Source: JALZOC01 sp031361295 (GTDB lineage Bacteria; Acidobacteriota; Vicinamibacteria; Vicinamibacterales; 2-12-FULL-66-21). From it: a DNA stretch of 64,000 nucleotides. The stretch lies in contig JANMCN010000156.1 of assembly GCA_031361295.1 (NCBI GenBank), forward strand, positions 12,606 to 76,605. Reading direction: 5' to 3'. This document shows positions 9,215 to 17,837 of this stretch, piece after piece. The notes beneath the pieces were generated by a model. It made no database searches and was not told where the DNA came from. It saw only the letters and a list, made by a program, of their open reading frames with translations. The position numbers and the translations under genes are program-made. Position 1 is the stretch's first letter. Each line of letters begins with the position of its first letter.

Positions 9215-11200
9215 CTACCGCAATACGCGACTGGCCTCGGCCTGTCCAATCAGCCGGTCGGCATCGTCCTGCAGCAGGAACCCTTCGACGACGAGGCGTG
9301 TGGCGGCAGCGCGCACCTGCGCCACATAGCCGGCGTGCGAGCCGTACCGCTCTTCCACGGAGAGGCGGGGATCTCCGGACGCCAGTCGTTCGGCCTTCGT
9401 CCTGGCAAAAGGAATGTATCCGCCGCCCAGGGCCTGGATATGGCCCCTGAAGAAGCCGCCTGCCAGCGGGTTCCAGCCGGCGTACGTCCCGAGCGGAGCC
9501 TGCAGCAGGACGCTGCGGATTCCGGCCATCTCGTTGCCGTCCGCGTCGACGCGGGGTACCAGCATCGGGAGCGTCCGCCGGACGGTCGGGGGCTGCACCG
9601 AGACGATGCCCGACACGTCCGAACTCCGGAACGCCGGGCCGAAGTCGTAGTCGTAGAAGGGCACCGGCATACCGTCGGGGAGCGGCTGGCCCGGGATCAG
9701 CGGGAAGCCGGTTGCCGACTGCGTCGCGGCCACGAGATCGCCCCGATCGAATCGTGGATATTGGCTGGGAGGCGGCGGCGTGTCGTGCACGACCCACTCG
9801 ACGAGGGCCTTCATCAGGGCCCGGTTCGCCTCCGCGGACGCGTTCGGATTCGACGCGAGCACGCAGCACGGTTCCACCGCCGCCTCCACCGCGAAGCCAC
9901 CCGGCCCTCCTCCGTGGCGGACGCCGGCCATGTAATAGCGACGGACGTTGTCGGGGAGAGGAATGTCGCGGTCGGCCCGCGTGCCTACGAGGTCCGGTGA
10001 CGCCCGCAACGAGTAGAACTCCGCCGATCCGAAGGTCTCGATGATTTTCGGGCACGTGTCGGTCGTCCGGCATCGTGCCAGCAGGCTGGCCGCGGGACGT
10101 TGCCGCGCCTCGTCCACGTACTCTCCCCACCACAGGACGCCCTCGCTGCCCGGCTCGAACATGTCGGCCGCCCCGCTGGGCGCGGCGAAGCGGATGTTCA
10201 GCGCCAGCTGCCGCGCCGCGATGTTCGGATTCATCCCGTCGAAGACGCGCCGCCCCCGTTCATCCTGGTTGAAGCCAAGATGCACGAAACTGCGCAGGTA
10301 GTTGCCCGACTGGGAGTTGCCCTGCGCGACGGTGTGCCGCACGTGCGCGCCCAGAGGATTGCTCTCGCCGGGGTGTCGAAGAAACGCGAGCAGGTCACGC
10401 GTGGCCGCAAAGCCGACCCCGTGCACCGGCGGATCTTTCGCGACGTAGGTCAGCTCGTAGAGATATGCCGAATCGAATCCCCCATCCAGACAGAGCTTGC
10501 CGGGGTCAGGCTTTCCCGGAAACAGCGCTTGAGCACAGTCGGCAAACGCCCACCGGGACGAAGCGATCGGCGCGCGGCTGCCGTCTTCGGACCTGCGCCG
10601 GGTGAGGGTGGCCTTTGTCGTATCGAGGGTCGCCGGCGCCGCGGTGCCCGCGACACGTCCGCGAATAATCGGCAGCGTTGTCGCGCCAGCCGGCATGTCG
10701 GCGAAACGAGCCATGACCGGACCCGTGATACTCGTGCCGTCCGGATTCGTCGCCGTTGGCGTCACCAGGGTCTCGACGCCGGCACCGGCGGGAATGTCGG
10801 CTTGCCACCCGCTCGCGACCAGCACGTGCCCGCTGGCGCGAAAATCGGCGTAATAGCCGGCGCCTCCGATATTGGCCTGCCCGCGATTCGGGACTTGATA
10901 GACGAGCACGCCGCTCGCCCGGCCCATATCGGCGGGCTCGAGGATGGTGAACGTGGCGGAGTACTCGACCATGCCCCGCGCGTTCCGAGGCGCCAGATCG
11001 AGGTCCGTGATGACCGCGTTCCGGGGATCGCTCGGATCGAGCTCGCCGTGGAAGCGGCCCGTCAGCTTCTCGTACGGCTGCGGCTGGTTCGGGACCGGTT
11101 GACGCCGCTCGACGACGAGCGTGACGAGCTCGGCCCGGGCCGGAGCACCGAGCAACATCAGGACGGCGGCCGCGCAACGCGGGCGAAGGAGTCTCGACAT
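9215..11200 (-). CDS. secreted alpha/beta-hydrolase domain protein
   Basis: About 661 residues with a signal peptide (MSRLLRPRCAAAVLMLLGAPARAE). The sequence matches the large alpha/beta-hydrolase domain family common in Acidobacteria. The nucleophile elbow is G-N-S-Q-S-G in HTVAQGNSQSGNYLRSF, just after the conserved RDLLAFLRH segment. The C-terminal part ends with EERYGSHAGYVAQVRAAA. Substrates of the family are mostly unknown; it should act outside the cytoplasmic membrane. An alternative ATG at 11209 adds three residues. It converges with the MarR gene, leaving five bases between stops. Confidence 0.82.
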   Translation of the reverse strand: MSRLLRPRCAAAVLMLLGAPARAELVTLVVERRQPVPNQPQPYEKLTGRFHGELDPSDPRNAVITDLDLAPRNARGMVEYSATFTILEPADMGRASGVLVYQVPNRGQANIGGAGYYADFRASGHVLVASGWQADIPAGAGVETLVTPTATNPDGTSITGPVMARFADMPAGATTLPIIRGRVAGTAAPATLDTTKATLTRRRSEDGSRAPIASSRWAFADCAQALFPGKPDPGKLCLDGGFDSAYLYELTYVAKDPPVHGVGFAATRDLLAFLRHPGESNPLGAHVRHTVAQGNSQSGNYLRSFVHLGFNQDERGRRVFDGMNPNIAARQLALNIRFAAPSGAADMFEPGSEGVLWWGEYVDEARQRPAASLLARCRTTDTCPKIIETFGSAEFYSLRASPDLVGTRADRDIPLPDNVRRYYMAGVRHGGGPGGFAVEAAVEPCCVLASNPNASAEANRALMKALVEWVVHDTPPPPSQYPRFDRGDLVAATQSATGFPLIPGQPLPDGMPVPFYDYDFGPAFRSSDVSGIVSVQPPTVRRTLPMLVPRVDADGNEMAGIRSVLLQAPLGTYAGWNPLAGGFFRGHIQALGGGYIPFARTKAERLASGDPRLSVEERYGSHAGYVAQVRAAATRLVVEGFLLQDDADRLIGQAEASRVLR

Positions 11201-11344
11201 GGCGGACATACTACACTCGAGGGCGGCGTGACCGTCGCTCCCCGACATCCTTCCCCTGATCGTGGGAGGGGGCATGAGTCCCGAGTGCGCGATATCATCT
11301 CGAGTCCCCCGACACGTATGGACAGCCCATCAGGAGGTTTGATC

Positions 11345-12058
11345 GTGAAGCGTTTCATCCGGTGCGCGCTGGTCGCCAGTCTTTGGCTCTGCGCATCTCC
11401 AGCCTCGTCGCTCCGCGCCCTGGAGCCCCGACAGGCCGCGGCCGACGCGAAAACACTGCTCTACGCCGACTTCGAACGGACGGAGAACAACCGGCCGGTC
11501 AGCGCGCGGGGCGGGCTCATCCAGATGTTCGCCTACGAGGAAAGCGCGGTGCACAAGAGCACGTTCAAGGGCATGGAAGGGGTCGATCCGCCGGCACCGG
11601 AACTGGTTCACGTCAAGAAGGACGATCCGAACCACGCGATGAAGTTCGACTTCTCGCTGCGCGCCCCGAATCAATGGGCCGGCGTGACCGTCGAAATACA
11701 CGGCCAGCCGGACGTCGACGGCAATTACGTGACAGACGACGTCAGCGGGTTCAAGTACCTGTCCCTGCAGGTGTACGCGACTGGTATCGACATCCTGCGG
11801 CTGGAAGCGATCAGCAAAGGGAAGGGCAAGGACAGGGGGACCGTGTTCCCCCTGATGACATTCAAGGTGCGGCCGGGGTTCTACACCTATCAGGTGCCGC
11901 TCAAGGGGTTCGTCCAGCCGGCGTGGGCGAATGTCCGCGTGGATCCAAAGGACGTCTTCAAGGCGCTGACGTCGATCAACCTGACCGCCTTCTGCGATCA
12001 GTGCGACTTCAACAAGGAGGGCATGGTCATCGTCGACAACCTGGTCTTCGAGAAGTAG
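11345..12058 (+). CDS. secreted beta-rich protein, possible carbohydrate-binding fold
   Basis: A 237-residue protein with a signal peptide (MKRFIRCALVASLWLCASPA, cut near ALEP). Start is GTG at 11345 behind a strong AGGAGG. The mature part begins LLYADFERTENNRPVSARGG and continues with strands such as LRAPNQWAGVTVEIHG, GFKYLSLQVYATGIDILRLE and ending MVIVDNLVFEK. This pattern resembles CBM11/CIA30-type galactose-binding-like sandwiches, but I do not recognise the family with certainty. No catalytic motif is visible. It stands alone between two minus-strand genes. Confidence 0.75.
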   Translation: MKRFIRCALVASLWLCASPASSLRALEPRQAAADAKTLLYADFERTENNRPVSARGGLIQMFAYEESAVHKSTFKGMEGVDPPAPELVHVKKDDPNHAMKFDFSLRAPNQWAGVTVEIHGQPDVDGNYVTDDVSGFKYLSLQVYATGIDILRLEAISKGKGKDRGTVFPLMTFKVRPGFYTYQVPLKGFVQPAWANVRVDPKDVFKALTSINLTAFCDQCDFNKEGMVIVDNLVFEK

Positions 12059-12151
12059 CGGCGGTTCGTCCGCCCGCTCCCGCCTGGCGGGCTCACTGCC
12101 GGTTCCTGGTGAAGAACTGAACGACGAGAGACACGACTGTTCGGCCCCGGA

Positions 12152-12625
12152 TCAACCCTGGTCGCGGGCGTTCTCCAGCGTCGCGATGTCAATCTTCTTC
12201 ATCTTCAGCAAGGCCTCCATGACACGTTTCGATTTCGCGGGGTCCGGGCTGCGCATCAACTCGCCGAGGCGTGACGGCACGATCTGCCAGGACAGCCCAT
12301 ACTTGTCCTTGAGCCAGCCGCACTGGCTTTCTTTCCCGCCTTCGGAGAGTGTGTCCCAGTAGTGATCCACCTCGGTCTGGTTCGCGCACGCCACCGAAAA
12401 CGAGACCGCCTCGGTGAACGTGAAGTGCGGCCCGCCGTTGAGCGCGATGAACGGCTGACCGTCGAGCTCGAACTCGACGATCATCGCGCTGCCCTTGGGG
12501 CCCGGGCCGGCTTCGCCGTACCGGGTGACATTCCCGACCCGTGAGCCATTGAAAACCGTGGCGTAAAACTTGGCCGCTTCCTCGGCCTGCGTGTCGAACC
12601 ACAAGAACGGCGTAATTCTCTGCAT
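12152..12625 (-). CDS. PhnB-like VOC protein (3-dmu-9_3-mt type)
   Basis: A 157-residue protein starting MQRITPFLWFDTQAEEAAKFY, the hallmark of the PhnB/3-demethylubiquinone-9-methyltransferase-like VOC family, followed by FNGSRVGNVTRYGEAGPGPKGS and CGWLKDKYGLSWQIVPSRL. Despite the historical family name, members are not shown to be methyltransferases. Start at 12625 has AGGAGG upstream. It belongs to a different branch from the VOC protein at 1305-1811. Confidence 0.88.
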   Translation of the reverse strand: MQRITPFLWFDTQAEEAAKFYATVFNGSRVGNVTRYGEAGPGPKGSAMIVEFELDGQPFIALNGGPHFTFTEAVSFSVACANQTEVDHYWDTLSEGGKESQCGWLKDKYGLSWQIVPSRLGELMRSPDPAKSKRVMEALLKMKKIDIATLENARDQG

Positions 12626-12983
12626 CGAACAAACCCTCCTGGCCTGAAATGCTGGCAGCGGTCACCCGGCGTCGGGACCCGTGGGCTCATCGCCACCGAG
12701 ACTTCGACAGACGTCGCGACGCACTTCGTAGTCGAACACACGACCGCGCTTTCGACAACCTGACCGTCGGGGGCTCAAAGGGACGGGTTCCAGTGGGACT
12801 CAGCCACGGCAGCTGGCCCTGCTGATAGTCAGCTGTTCCATACGGATCACCCATGCCGGGAGGGGGACACGGTGCACGTCATCATTTTTGGCGCGTCCGG
12901 CATGATTGGCGGGGCGCATACACGAGAATTCGGACATCAACGAGGTCGCGACGATGACGAAACGCCAGCGGGCGTGAGACGCG
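12626..12983. other. gene-poor stretch between minus-strand genes
   Basis: About 358 bases with no intact gene. The only coding signal is the short plus-strand remnant beginning at 12872. CAGCTG occurs twice as an inverted pair around 12808-12836, without a T-run. Otherwise nothing recognisable. Confidence 0.5.
12872..12977 (+). pseudogene. 5' remnant of an NAD(P)-binding Rossmann protein
   Basis: A GTG with a good purine-rich site (GGAGGGGGA, seven bases upstream) begins MHVIIFGASGMIGG, the nucleotide-binding start of an NAD(P)H-binding epimerase/reductase (GxxGxxG). After about 14 residues the similarity stops abruptly: the expected helix (typically xxLREC) is absent and a different sequence follows. 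The frame then runs antisense into the next gene. The simplest reading is a gene lost by deletion, with the promoter-proximal end left behind. Confidence 0.55.
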
Positions 12984-13712
12984 TCAGCGCGCGGTGGCGG
13001 CGCGCACCATCGCGAATCGCTGCAGGCGCGACAGCGTGCCGACTCCCGCGGTCATCCCGGCGATCGCCGCGTCGATCTCCCGCGGGGTCGGGTGCGGCAT
13101 GCCGGGGCGCGGAAACTCGTACATGAACACGTGCCCCGTCGCGTCGTCGCCAGCCCACAGCGGGTCTACCCAGGCCAGCCCTTTGCTGACGCCTACGCAT
13201 GCCCATTCGTCCTGGGCCTGGACGGGCCGCTTCGGCGACGGCGAGGCCTGCTGCAGGGCCGTGTCCATCTCGATCACGAGCTGATTGAGAAAGAATCTGC
13301 GGGTCGCGGCGTCCAGCCCAGCGAGCGCCGGCTCGTCGCCCAGCCGTTTGAACAGGGCCACGCGGGCATGTCCGGCAATCATCGCCCTCGGCAGAAGCAC
13401 GAGCCGGTGCAGTGCGATGTGGACGCGAGGCAGCGCGTCGGAATACGAGAGCGCCGCGAGCACGTGCATGTAGCGGGTGGCCTCATCCGCAAGAGCCGCG
13501 ACCAGCGACTCGGCACGCGCGGCGGCCTCGATCTCCTTCCAGATTCGCCTCCGGGCCGCAGCTGAACGCCCCAGCACGCTGAACCGGATGCCCGCGGACC
13601 TGACGGCGATCACGCCGGCGCCCTCTCGTGTCGCGGCCCACCGGGCGAAGGGCTCACGAGTGAGGCGACCCCGGTATCGAAGGTGCCCGCGGGAAACCCG
13701 GAACCAGCTCAT
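12984..13712 (-). CDS. hypothetical protein
   Basis: A 242-residue protein from the ATG at 13712. I do not recognise a family. It is mixed alpha/beta with a basic N-terminal third (MSWFRVSRGHLRYRGRLT), a helical middle (AEIEAAARAE-like and LVLLPRAMIAGHARVALFKRL) and a proline-rich end (FPRPGMPHPTPREID) before a final helix. No signal peptide or membrane segment. It lies 127 bases downstream of the CHAT gene on the same strand and may belong to that operon. No clear ribosome-binding site, so the start is uncertain. Confidence 0.6.
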   Translation of the reverse strand: MSWFRVSRGHLRYRGRLTREPFARWAATREGAGVIAVRSAGIRFSVLGRSAAARRRIWKEIEAAARAESLVAALADEATRYMHVLAALSYSDALPRVHIALHRLVLLPRAMIAGHARVALFKRLGDEPALAGLDAATRRFFLNQLVIEMDTALQQASPSPKRPVQAQDEWACVGVSKGLAWVDPLWAGDDATGHVFMYEFPRPGMPHPTPREIDAAIAGMTAGVGTLSRLQRFAMVRAATAR

Positions 13713-13839
13713 GCCGCGCGTCGCTGCGAAGACCGTGCCCGCGGTGCCACCGCGCAGGGCGTCGAATGTGCAGGAGGCGACCGACAAAACCCGTCCGGAT
13801 TCGGCACATTTGTGAGTCGCGGCCCTCGACGGGGAACGC

Positions 13840-16305
13840 TCAAGGCACGACGGTGAACAGCTGGAAGGGCCCCCAGTAGTACGGCTTGGCATAGTTGCCG
13901 CCGCTCGCGAGCATCGCCAGCTTCGCCTCTCGGAGGGCGTGTGACGCCGTCTCGCCCGAGGCAATGTGTCCGTAGAGCCGATCCATCAGATCGGCCGTCG
14001 AGCGATCGTCCACGTCCCACAACCCGGCGATGACGCGGCTGGCCCCGGCACGGAGGAACGCCCAGGCGAACCCAACCAGCCCCTCGCCGGAATAGGCGCG
14101 CTCGCCAGCGCTCCGGCAGGCCGACACCGTCACCAGTTCCGCGTGCAGCGGCAGCGCCGCCACATCGCGGGCGTACAGCTTGAACGTCCCGTCCGACCCC
14201 GAGAGGATGACCGCCGAGTCCAGCGGGCTCTCCAGATTGGTTGCGGCGTGGGCGGTGAAGTGCACGAACGCGAAGCGATCGGGCGCCGAGGTCGTGTAGG
14301 CGGCGGGGGACGCACGGACGCCCCGGAACGCGGCCACGTCTCCGGGCGCAAAGTGCCGCGACACATTCGCAATCTCCGCCGCCGCGTACTTCAGCGCCGG
14401 GAACTCAGGCGCGCGCGCCGCGGGATCACCAATCAGCAACAATGACGACGCACCCGCCGGCCGCGGCGGAGCGTCCGCCAGCATGGCGAGACCCGGCGCG
14501 ACCTCGATCTCGTTGTCTTCGATCCAGTAGTGCCGCCTGGCGCCAGCGACGGGGAGCGTCTCGAAATTGATCCCGTGCAGCGCGCCGTCCGCGGCGATGA
14601 CGACGCGCGCACCCTTCGGCACCGACGCGGCGACCGGCCCGATCAGCAGCTCGTACAACCGGTCCCCACCAGAGCCTGGCGCTGCGAGCGGATCGGTGAG
14701 CGTGTTGCTGACGGCCGCCTGGTGTTGTCGGACCAGCGCCTCGATTTCGCCGGCAGGCGGCAGCACCTTGCAGTCCACTCCGCGGGCGGTGACGACCCAG
14801 ACGTAGGAATGCCTGCTGCCCAGCCAATACGACAGGAGCGTGACCCGTGACCTGGCCGCCACCTGTCGCAACGCGGACACGTTCGCGCGGCGGGGGAGCG
14901 CCAGCCCGTGCCGGTCCGCCAGCACCCGGCCCCGGCTCGACTCCGACACTTCGAGCGCGCGCTCGATGCGCCCCTGGCCGACGAGCGCGTCGACGTACTC
15001 CTGGTAGAACAGAATCAGCCGGGTGAGGAACGTCAGCTTGTAATCGGTCTTGAGCAGCTCCGACCGCGTCTTCTCAATCGTGTCGAGGGCCGCTTCGAAA
15101 TGCCGGGACGCCTCGTCGGGCCGTGACCGCGCCATCGCCACATCCGCGAGGCCCGCGTGTGCCGACCAGCGCACGCTCGGATCCGACGTGCCGTCGCCGA
15201 GCGCCTTCTCGAACAGCGCGGCGGCCTCGTCCAGCCGCCCGCGCCCCTTCGCGATCTGCGCGGCGTTCAGGGTGTTGTGCACGAGGCTGCCGGTGTGGCT
15301 GGCCTCCTTGAGGGACTGGGCCTCGTGGTTGAAACGCTCCGCCTCGTCCCACTCGCCGAGGTCCACGTTGGCCGCGGCCAGATTGCCGGCCCACAGCGCC
15401 GCGTCGGCGGTCAGGTTCGACCCCTTCGCCACGGAGAGCGCCCGGCGGAGGAACGGAAGCGCCTCGCGCGCAGCCCCCTGCATGATGAGCGTGTTGCCGA
15501 GGCCCGCGAGCGACTGGGCGAAATCGGCCTGCGTCCCGCGCCCGGTGTGGAGCGCCACGCTGCGGCGCTGCGTCGAGAGGGCCCGATCGAACTCCCCCAG
15601 CCGGGAGTAACAGATGCCGGCGTTGCTCAGGGCTGCGGCATACACGTAGAGGGGTTCGAGCTCGCGGAACGACAGCACACGCTCGAATCGCGGCAGCGCC
15701 TCATCCCATCGCGCGCGCACGACGCTGCCCATGCCGAGGTCGTTGAGCGCCCGCGCCTCCTGGAACCGGTCGCCGGCGGCCGCCGCCCCGGCGACGACGG
15801 CGGTGAGCCGCTTCTCGGCTTCCGCCCACTGGCCGACGCGCATTCTGAGCTGGCCATCGAGCCACGCGACGTCGAACTGAACGTCAGCCACGTCGGGCGC
15901 AAACCGACGCGCGGCGTCGAGCGTGCGAAGGGCGGGCTCGAACTGCCCGCGGCTGCGCTGCACCAGCGCCTCGAGATATTTCTGGCGCGCCCGAAGAGCA
16001 TCGTAGCTGGGCTCTGGTGGAAGAGGCGCCGCGACCAGCGCGTCGAGGTCCGAGGGCTCGTGCTGAAGGAGGAGAATCTCGCCGCGGAGGAGCCGGAACT
16101 TCCAGTACCACTCCGACTGGGGCCGTGCCAGCGCCACGCCGCGTTCCGCCTGCGCCCGCGCGGCGGGCAGTTCGCCCCGCCGCTCGGCGAGCTGCGCCTG
16201 CTCGAATGTCGACGCTAGCTCCCGCGCCCGGTTCGCGGCGCAGCCGCCCAGGACGACGATCGCGGCGAGCAGGCCGACGCGGGCACGCTCAAGACCAGGT
16301 GCCGT
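13840..16305 (-). CDS. CHAT-domain TPR lipoprotein
   Basis: A protein of about 821 residues: lipoprotein signal, a long TPR array and a C-terminal CHAT (caspase-HetF) protease domain. The catalytic pair is His686 (VHFTAHA) and Cys730 (VSACRSA), followed by GLVGFAWAFLRAGASRVI. CHAT domains are caspase-like peptidases. No ATG, GTG or TTG gives a sensible start. The nearest in-frame TTG (16410) adds non-coding-looking sequence. An ACG at 16305 lies nine bases after GGAGG and would give MAPGLERARVGLLAAIVVLGG-Cys22, a textbook lipobox. That start overlaps the upstream stop by 17 bases. It is the last obvious member of the sigma/anti-sigma cluster. Confidence 0.85.
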   Translation of the reverse strand, partial: TAPGLERARVGLLAAIVVLGGCAANRARELASTFEQAQLAERRGELPAARAQAERGVALARPQSEWYWKFRLLRGEILLLQHEPSDLDALVAAPLPPEPSYDALRARQKYLEALVQRSRGQFEPALRTLDAARRFAPDVADVQFDVAWLDGQLRMRVGQWAEAEKRLTAVVAGAAAAGDRFQEARALNDLGMGSVVRARWDEALPRFERVLSFRELEPLYVYAAALSNAGICYSRLGEFDRALSTQRRSVALHTGRGTQADFAQSLAGLGNTLIMQGAAREALPFLRRALSVAKGSNLTADAALWAGNLAAANVDLGEWDEAERFNHEAQSLKEASHTGSLVHNTLNAAQIAKGRGRLDEAAALFEKALGDGTSDPSVRWSAHAGLADVAMARSRPDEASRHFEAALDTIEKTRSELLKTDYKLTFLTRLILFYQEYVDALVGQGRIERALEVSESSRGRVLADRHGLALPRRANVSALRQVAARSRVTLLSYWLGSRHSYVWVVTARGVDCKVLPPAGEIEALVRQHQAAVSNTLTDPLAAPGSGGDRLYELLIGPVAASVPKGARVVIAADGALHGINFETLPVAGARRHYWIEDNEIEVAPGLAMLADAPPRPAGASSLLLIGDPAARAPEFPALKYAAAEIANVSRHFAPGDVAAFRGVRASPAAYTTSAPDRFAFVHFTAHAATNLESPLDSAVILSGSDGTFKLYARDVAALPLHAELVTVSACRSAGERAYSGEGLVGFAWAFLRAGASRVIAGLWDVDDRSTADLMDRLYGHIASGETASHALREAKLAMLASGGNYAKPYYWGPFQLFTVVP

Positions 16306-17137
16306 TGCTCTCGACCTCCGCGGCGGCGACTGCTCCCCCCACCGGCGACCCGAGCTCCACCCGCAGCAGGGTGAGACGGCGTGACATGTCGGTGACCAGC
16401 AGTTCGCCAAAGAAGATTCGGCCGAAGTCCTGGACGACGAGCGAATGATGATCGATTCGCGCCGCAGGGTGCGGATCGCCGGCCCACCGGATGGACTTCA
16501 CGATCGTCGCGTAAGTTGTTCCACACGAGTGCAGCAGCCGCGCGGTCGGCGGCGGCGGTGTACCGCCGATCGACGAGCGCATGAACAGACAGTCGCCGGA
16601 CTCCTTCACGAATCCCGGATCGTCCGCCGCGGCGAGAAGCTTCGACCGGGTGTCGTACCGCTGGAACAGCGGCAGCGCGAGCTCGACGATGACCGCGTGG
16701 CCGTCGATGGCGACCCCCTCGATGGCCGTATCACCGGTGACCGCGATCGCCGGCTCCCCGCTGCCGGACGGGCTGCTCGAGCGGAGCGACGCGTGGAGGC
16801 GCTCGATCGTCAGTCCCGGCTTCTTTCCGACGCTCAAACCGGCGACATCCGCCGTCACGTGAGTCGACGTCGTCAGCGCGTCTTCCGCCACGCGATGGTA
16901 CGTGAGCTCAATCTGCCTCTTGACGTCGTCGAACACCCCCTCCGCCGACGTCGCGGCGCCGGCGAGGCTGACCCAGTCGCCAAACCGCGTCGCGCCTGTC
17001 TGCGCGCGCGAACGCCCGCCGACGACGGTCAAGGAGCTGGCGGCGCTCGACTCGAGCACGAGATCCACCGGCCGGACGATGCGGCCGCCGATCGCGGCGG
17101 CATTGCCTCTGAAGATGAAGCGGCGTCTCAGATCCAT
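16289..17137 (-). CDS. hypothetical protein of the sigma/CHAT cluster
   Basis: A 282-residue protein I cannot assign. It starts MDLRRRFIFRGNAAAIGG and lacks a signal peptide or membrane helix. It is beta-rich with alternating strands (VDLVLESSAASSLTVVGG, QIELTYHRVAEDAL, GHAVIVELALPLFQRYD), and the stretch HHSLVVQDFGRIFFGELLVTD near the end may be the core. It starts 24 bases after the anti-sigma gene and overlaps the CHAT gene start, so translation of the two is probably coupled. A role as partner, substrate or regulator of the CHAT protein is inference from position only. Confidence 0.72.
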   Translation of the reverse strand: MDLRRRFIFRGNAAAIGGRIVRPVDLVLESSAASSLTVVGGRSRAQTGATRFGDWVSLAGAATSAEGVFDDVKRQIELTYHRVAEDALTTSTHVTADVAGLSVGKKPGLTIERLHASLRSSSPSGSGEPAIAVTGDTAIEGVAIDGHAVIVELALPLFQRYDTRSKLLAAADDPGFVKESGDCLFMRSSIGGTPPPPTARLLHSCGTTYATIVKSIRWAGDPHPAARIDHHSLVVQDFGRIFFGELLVTDMSRRLTLLRVELGSPVGGAVAAAEVESNGTWS

Positions 17138-17161
17138 GGAGTGTGACGGCGGATGACGGGT

Positions 17162-17833
17162 TCAGGGAGTCGAAACCGCGAACCGGTACTCCCCTAGGGA
17201 AGGCCCGTTCGGCGCGGCATCGTGGACGGTGAGAATGTAATGCATGTCACTGCCGAGTGTCCACGCCGGGACCAGGAGCAGCAGGGGCATTCCGGCGGGA
17301 GGCGCGGCCGCGCGTCCCGACGCGACGTGACGACCCGCCCGCGTGGTCAACTCGTACGTGACCTCACCGCCGCGGGGCGGATCGTTGATCTCGAGCGCCA
17401 GGGTCACCGGCGCGCCCTGCGGCCCCAGGCTGACCGAGGCTTCGCTCCCGCGGCTCTCGGGATGGAGGACCACCGGAACGAGCGCGACCGGCGAGGCATC
17501 GCGCCGGAGGGCCGGAACGACCCAGACGGACTGATACGCGGTGATGCACGCGAGCGCAGCTGCCGCCGCCCAGGGCAGGGCCGACGATCGATACCATGCG
17601 GAGGCCCTGCCGGCGGAGCGTCGAGCCGGCATCGGATGGAGCTGCCCCGACGCCGGAGCCTCGGCCAGACCGGCGGTCACGCCCTGCAGCAGGGCGGCCG
17701 CCGTCCGCAACTCGTCGGCGCAGGCCTCGCATGTGAAGAAATGCGCTTCGAACGCCTCCCGTTCGTCGCCTGACAGTTCGTCCAGCAGGTATCGTTCGGC
17801 CGCGAGCGTTTTTCCGGCTTCGTCGTGGTTCAT
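17162..17833 (-). CDS. zinc-finger anti-sigma factor
   Basis: A 223-residue membrane-anchored anti-sigma factor. The zinc-binding anti-sigma motif H31-x3-C35-x2-C38 (HFFTCEAC) sits in the N-terminal helical domain. One membrane helix follows (LPWAAAAALACITAYQSVWVV, about residue 87 onward), then a beta-rich domain of about 115 residues ending SLGEYRFAVSTP outside the membrane. It starts four bases after the sigma-gene stop, so it is the cognate partner: it should hold the sigma factor inactive until the external domain senses a signal. Confidence 0.88.
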   Translation of the reverse strand: MNHDEAGKTLAAERYLLDELSGDEREAFEAHFFTCEACADELRTAAALLQGVTAGLAEAPASGQLHPMPARRSAGRASAWYRSSALPWAAAAALACITAYQSVWVVPALRRDASPVALVPVVLHPESRGSEASVSLGPQGAPVTLALEINDPPRGGEVTYELTTRAGRHVASGRAAAPPAGMPLLLLVPAWTLGSDMHYILTVHDAAPNGPSLGEYRFAVSTP

Positions 17834-17837
17834 GGGG

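Noticed and set aside
12626..12871. Possible small gene on either strand
   Set aside because: Short frames lack start signals and resemble the out-of-frame continuation of the VOC gene.
16306..16410. TTG at 16410 as start of the CHAT protein
   Set aside because: It would add about 35 residues read from inside the upstream gene with no signal-peptide character.
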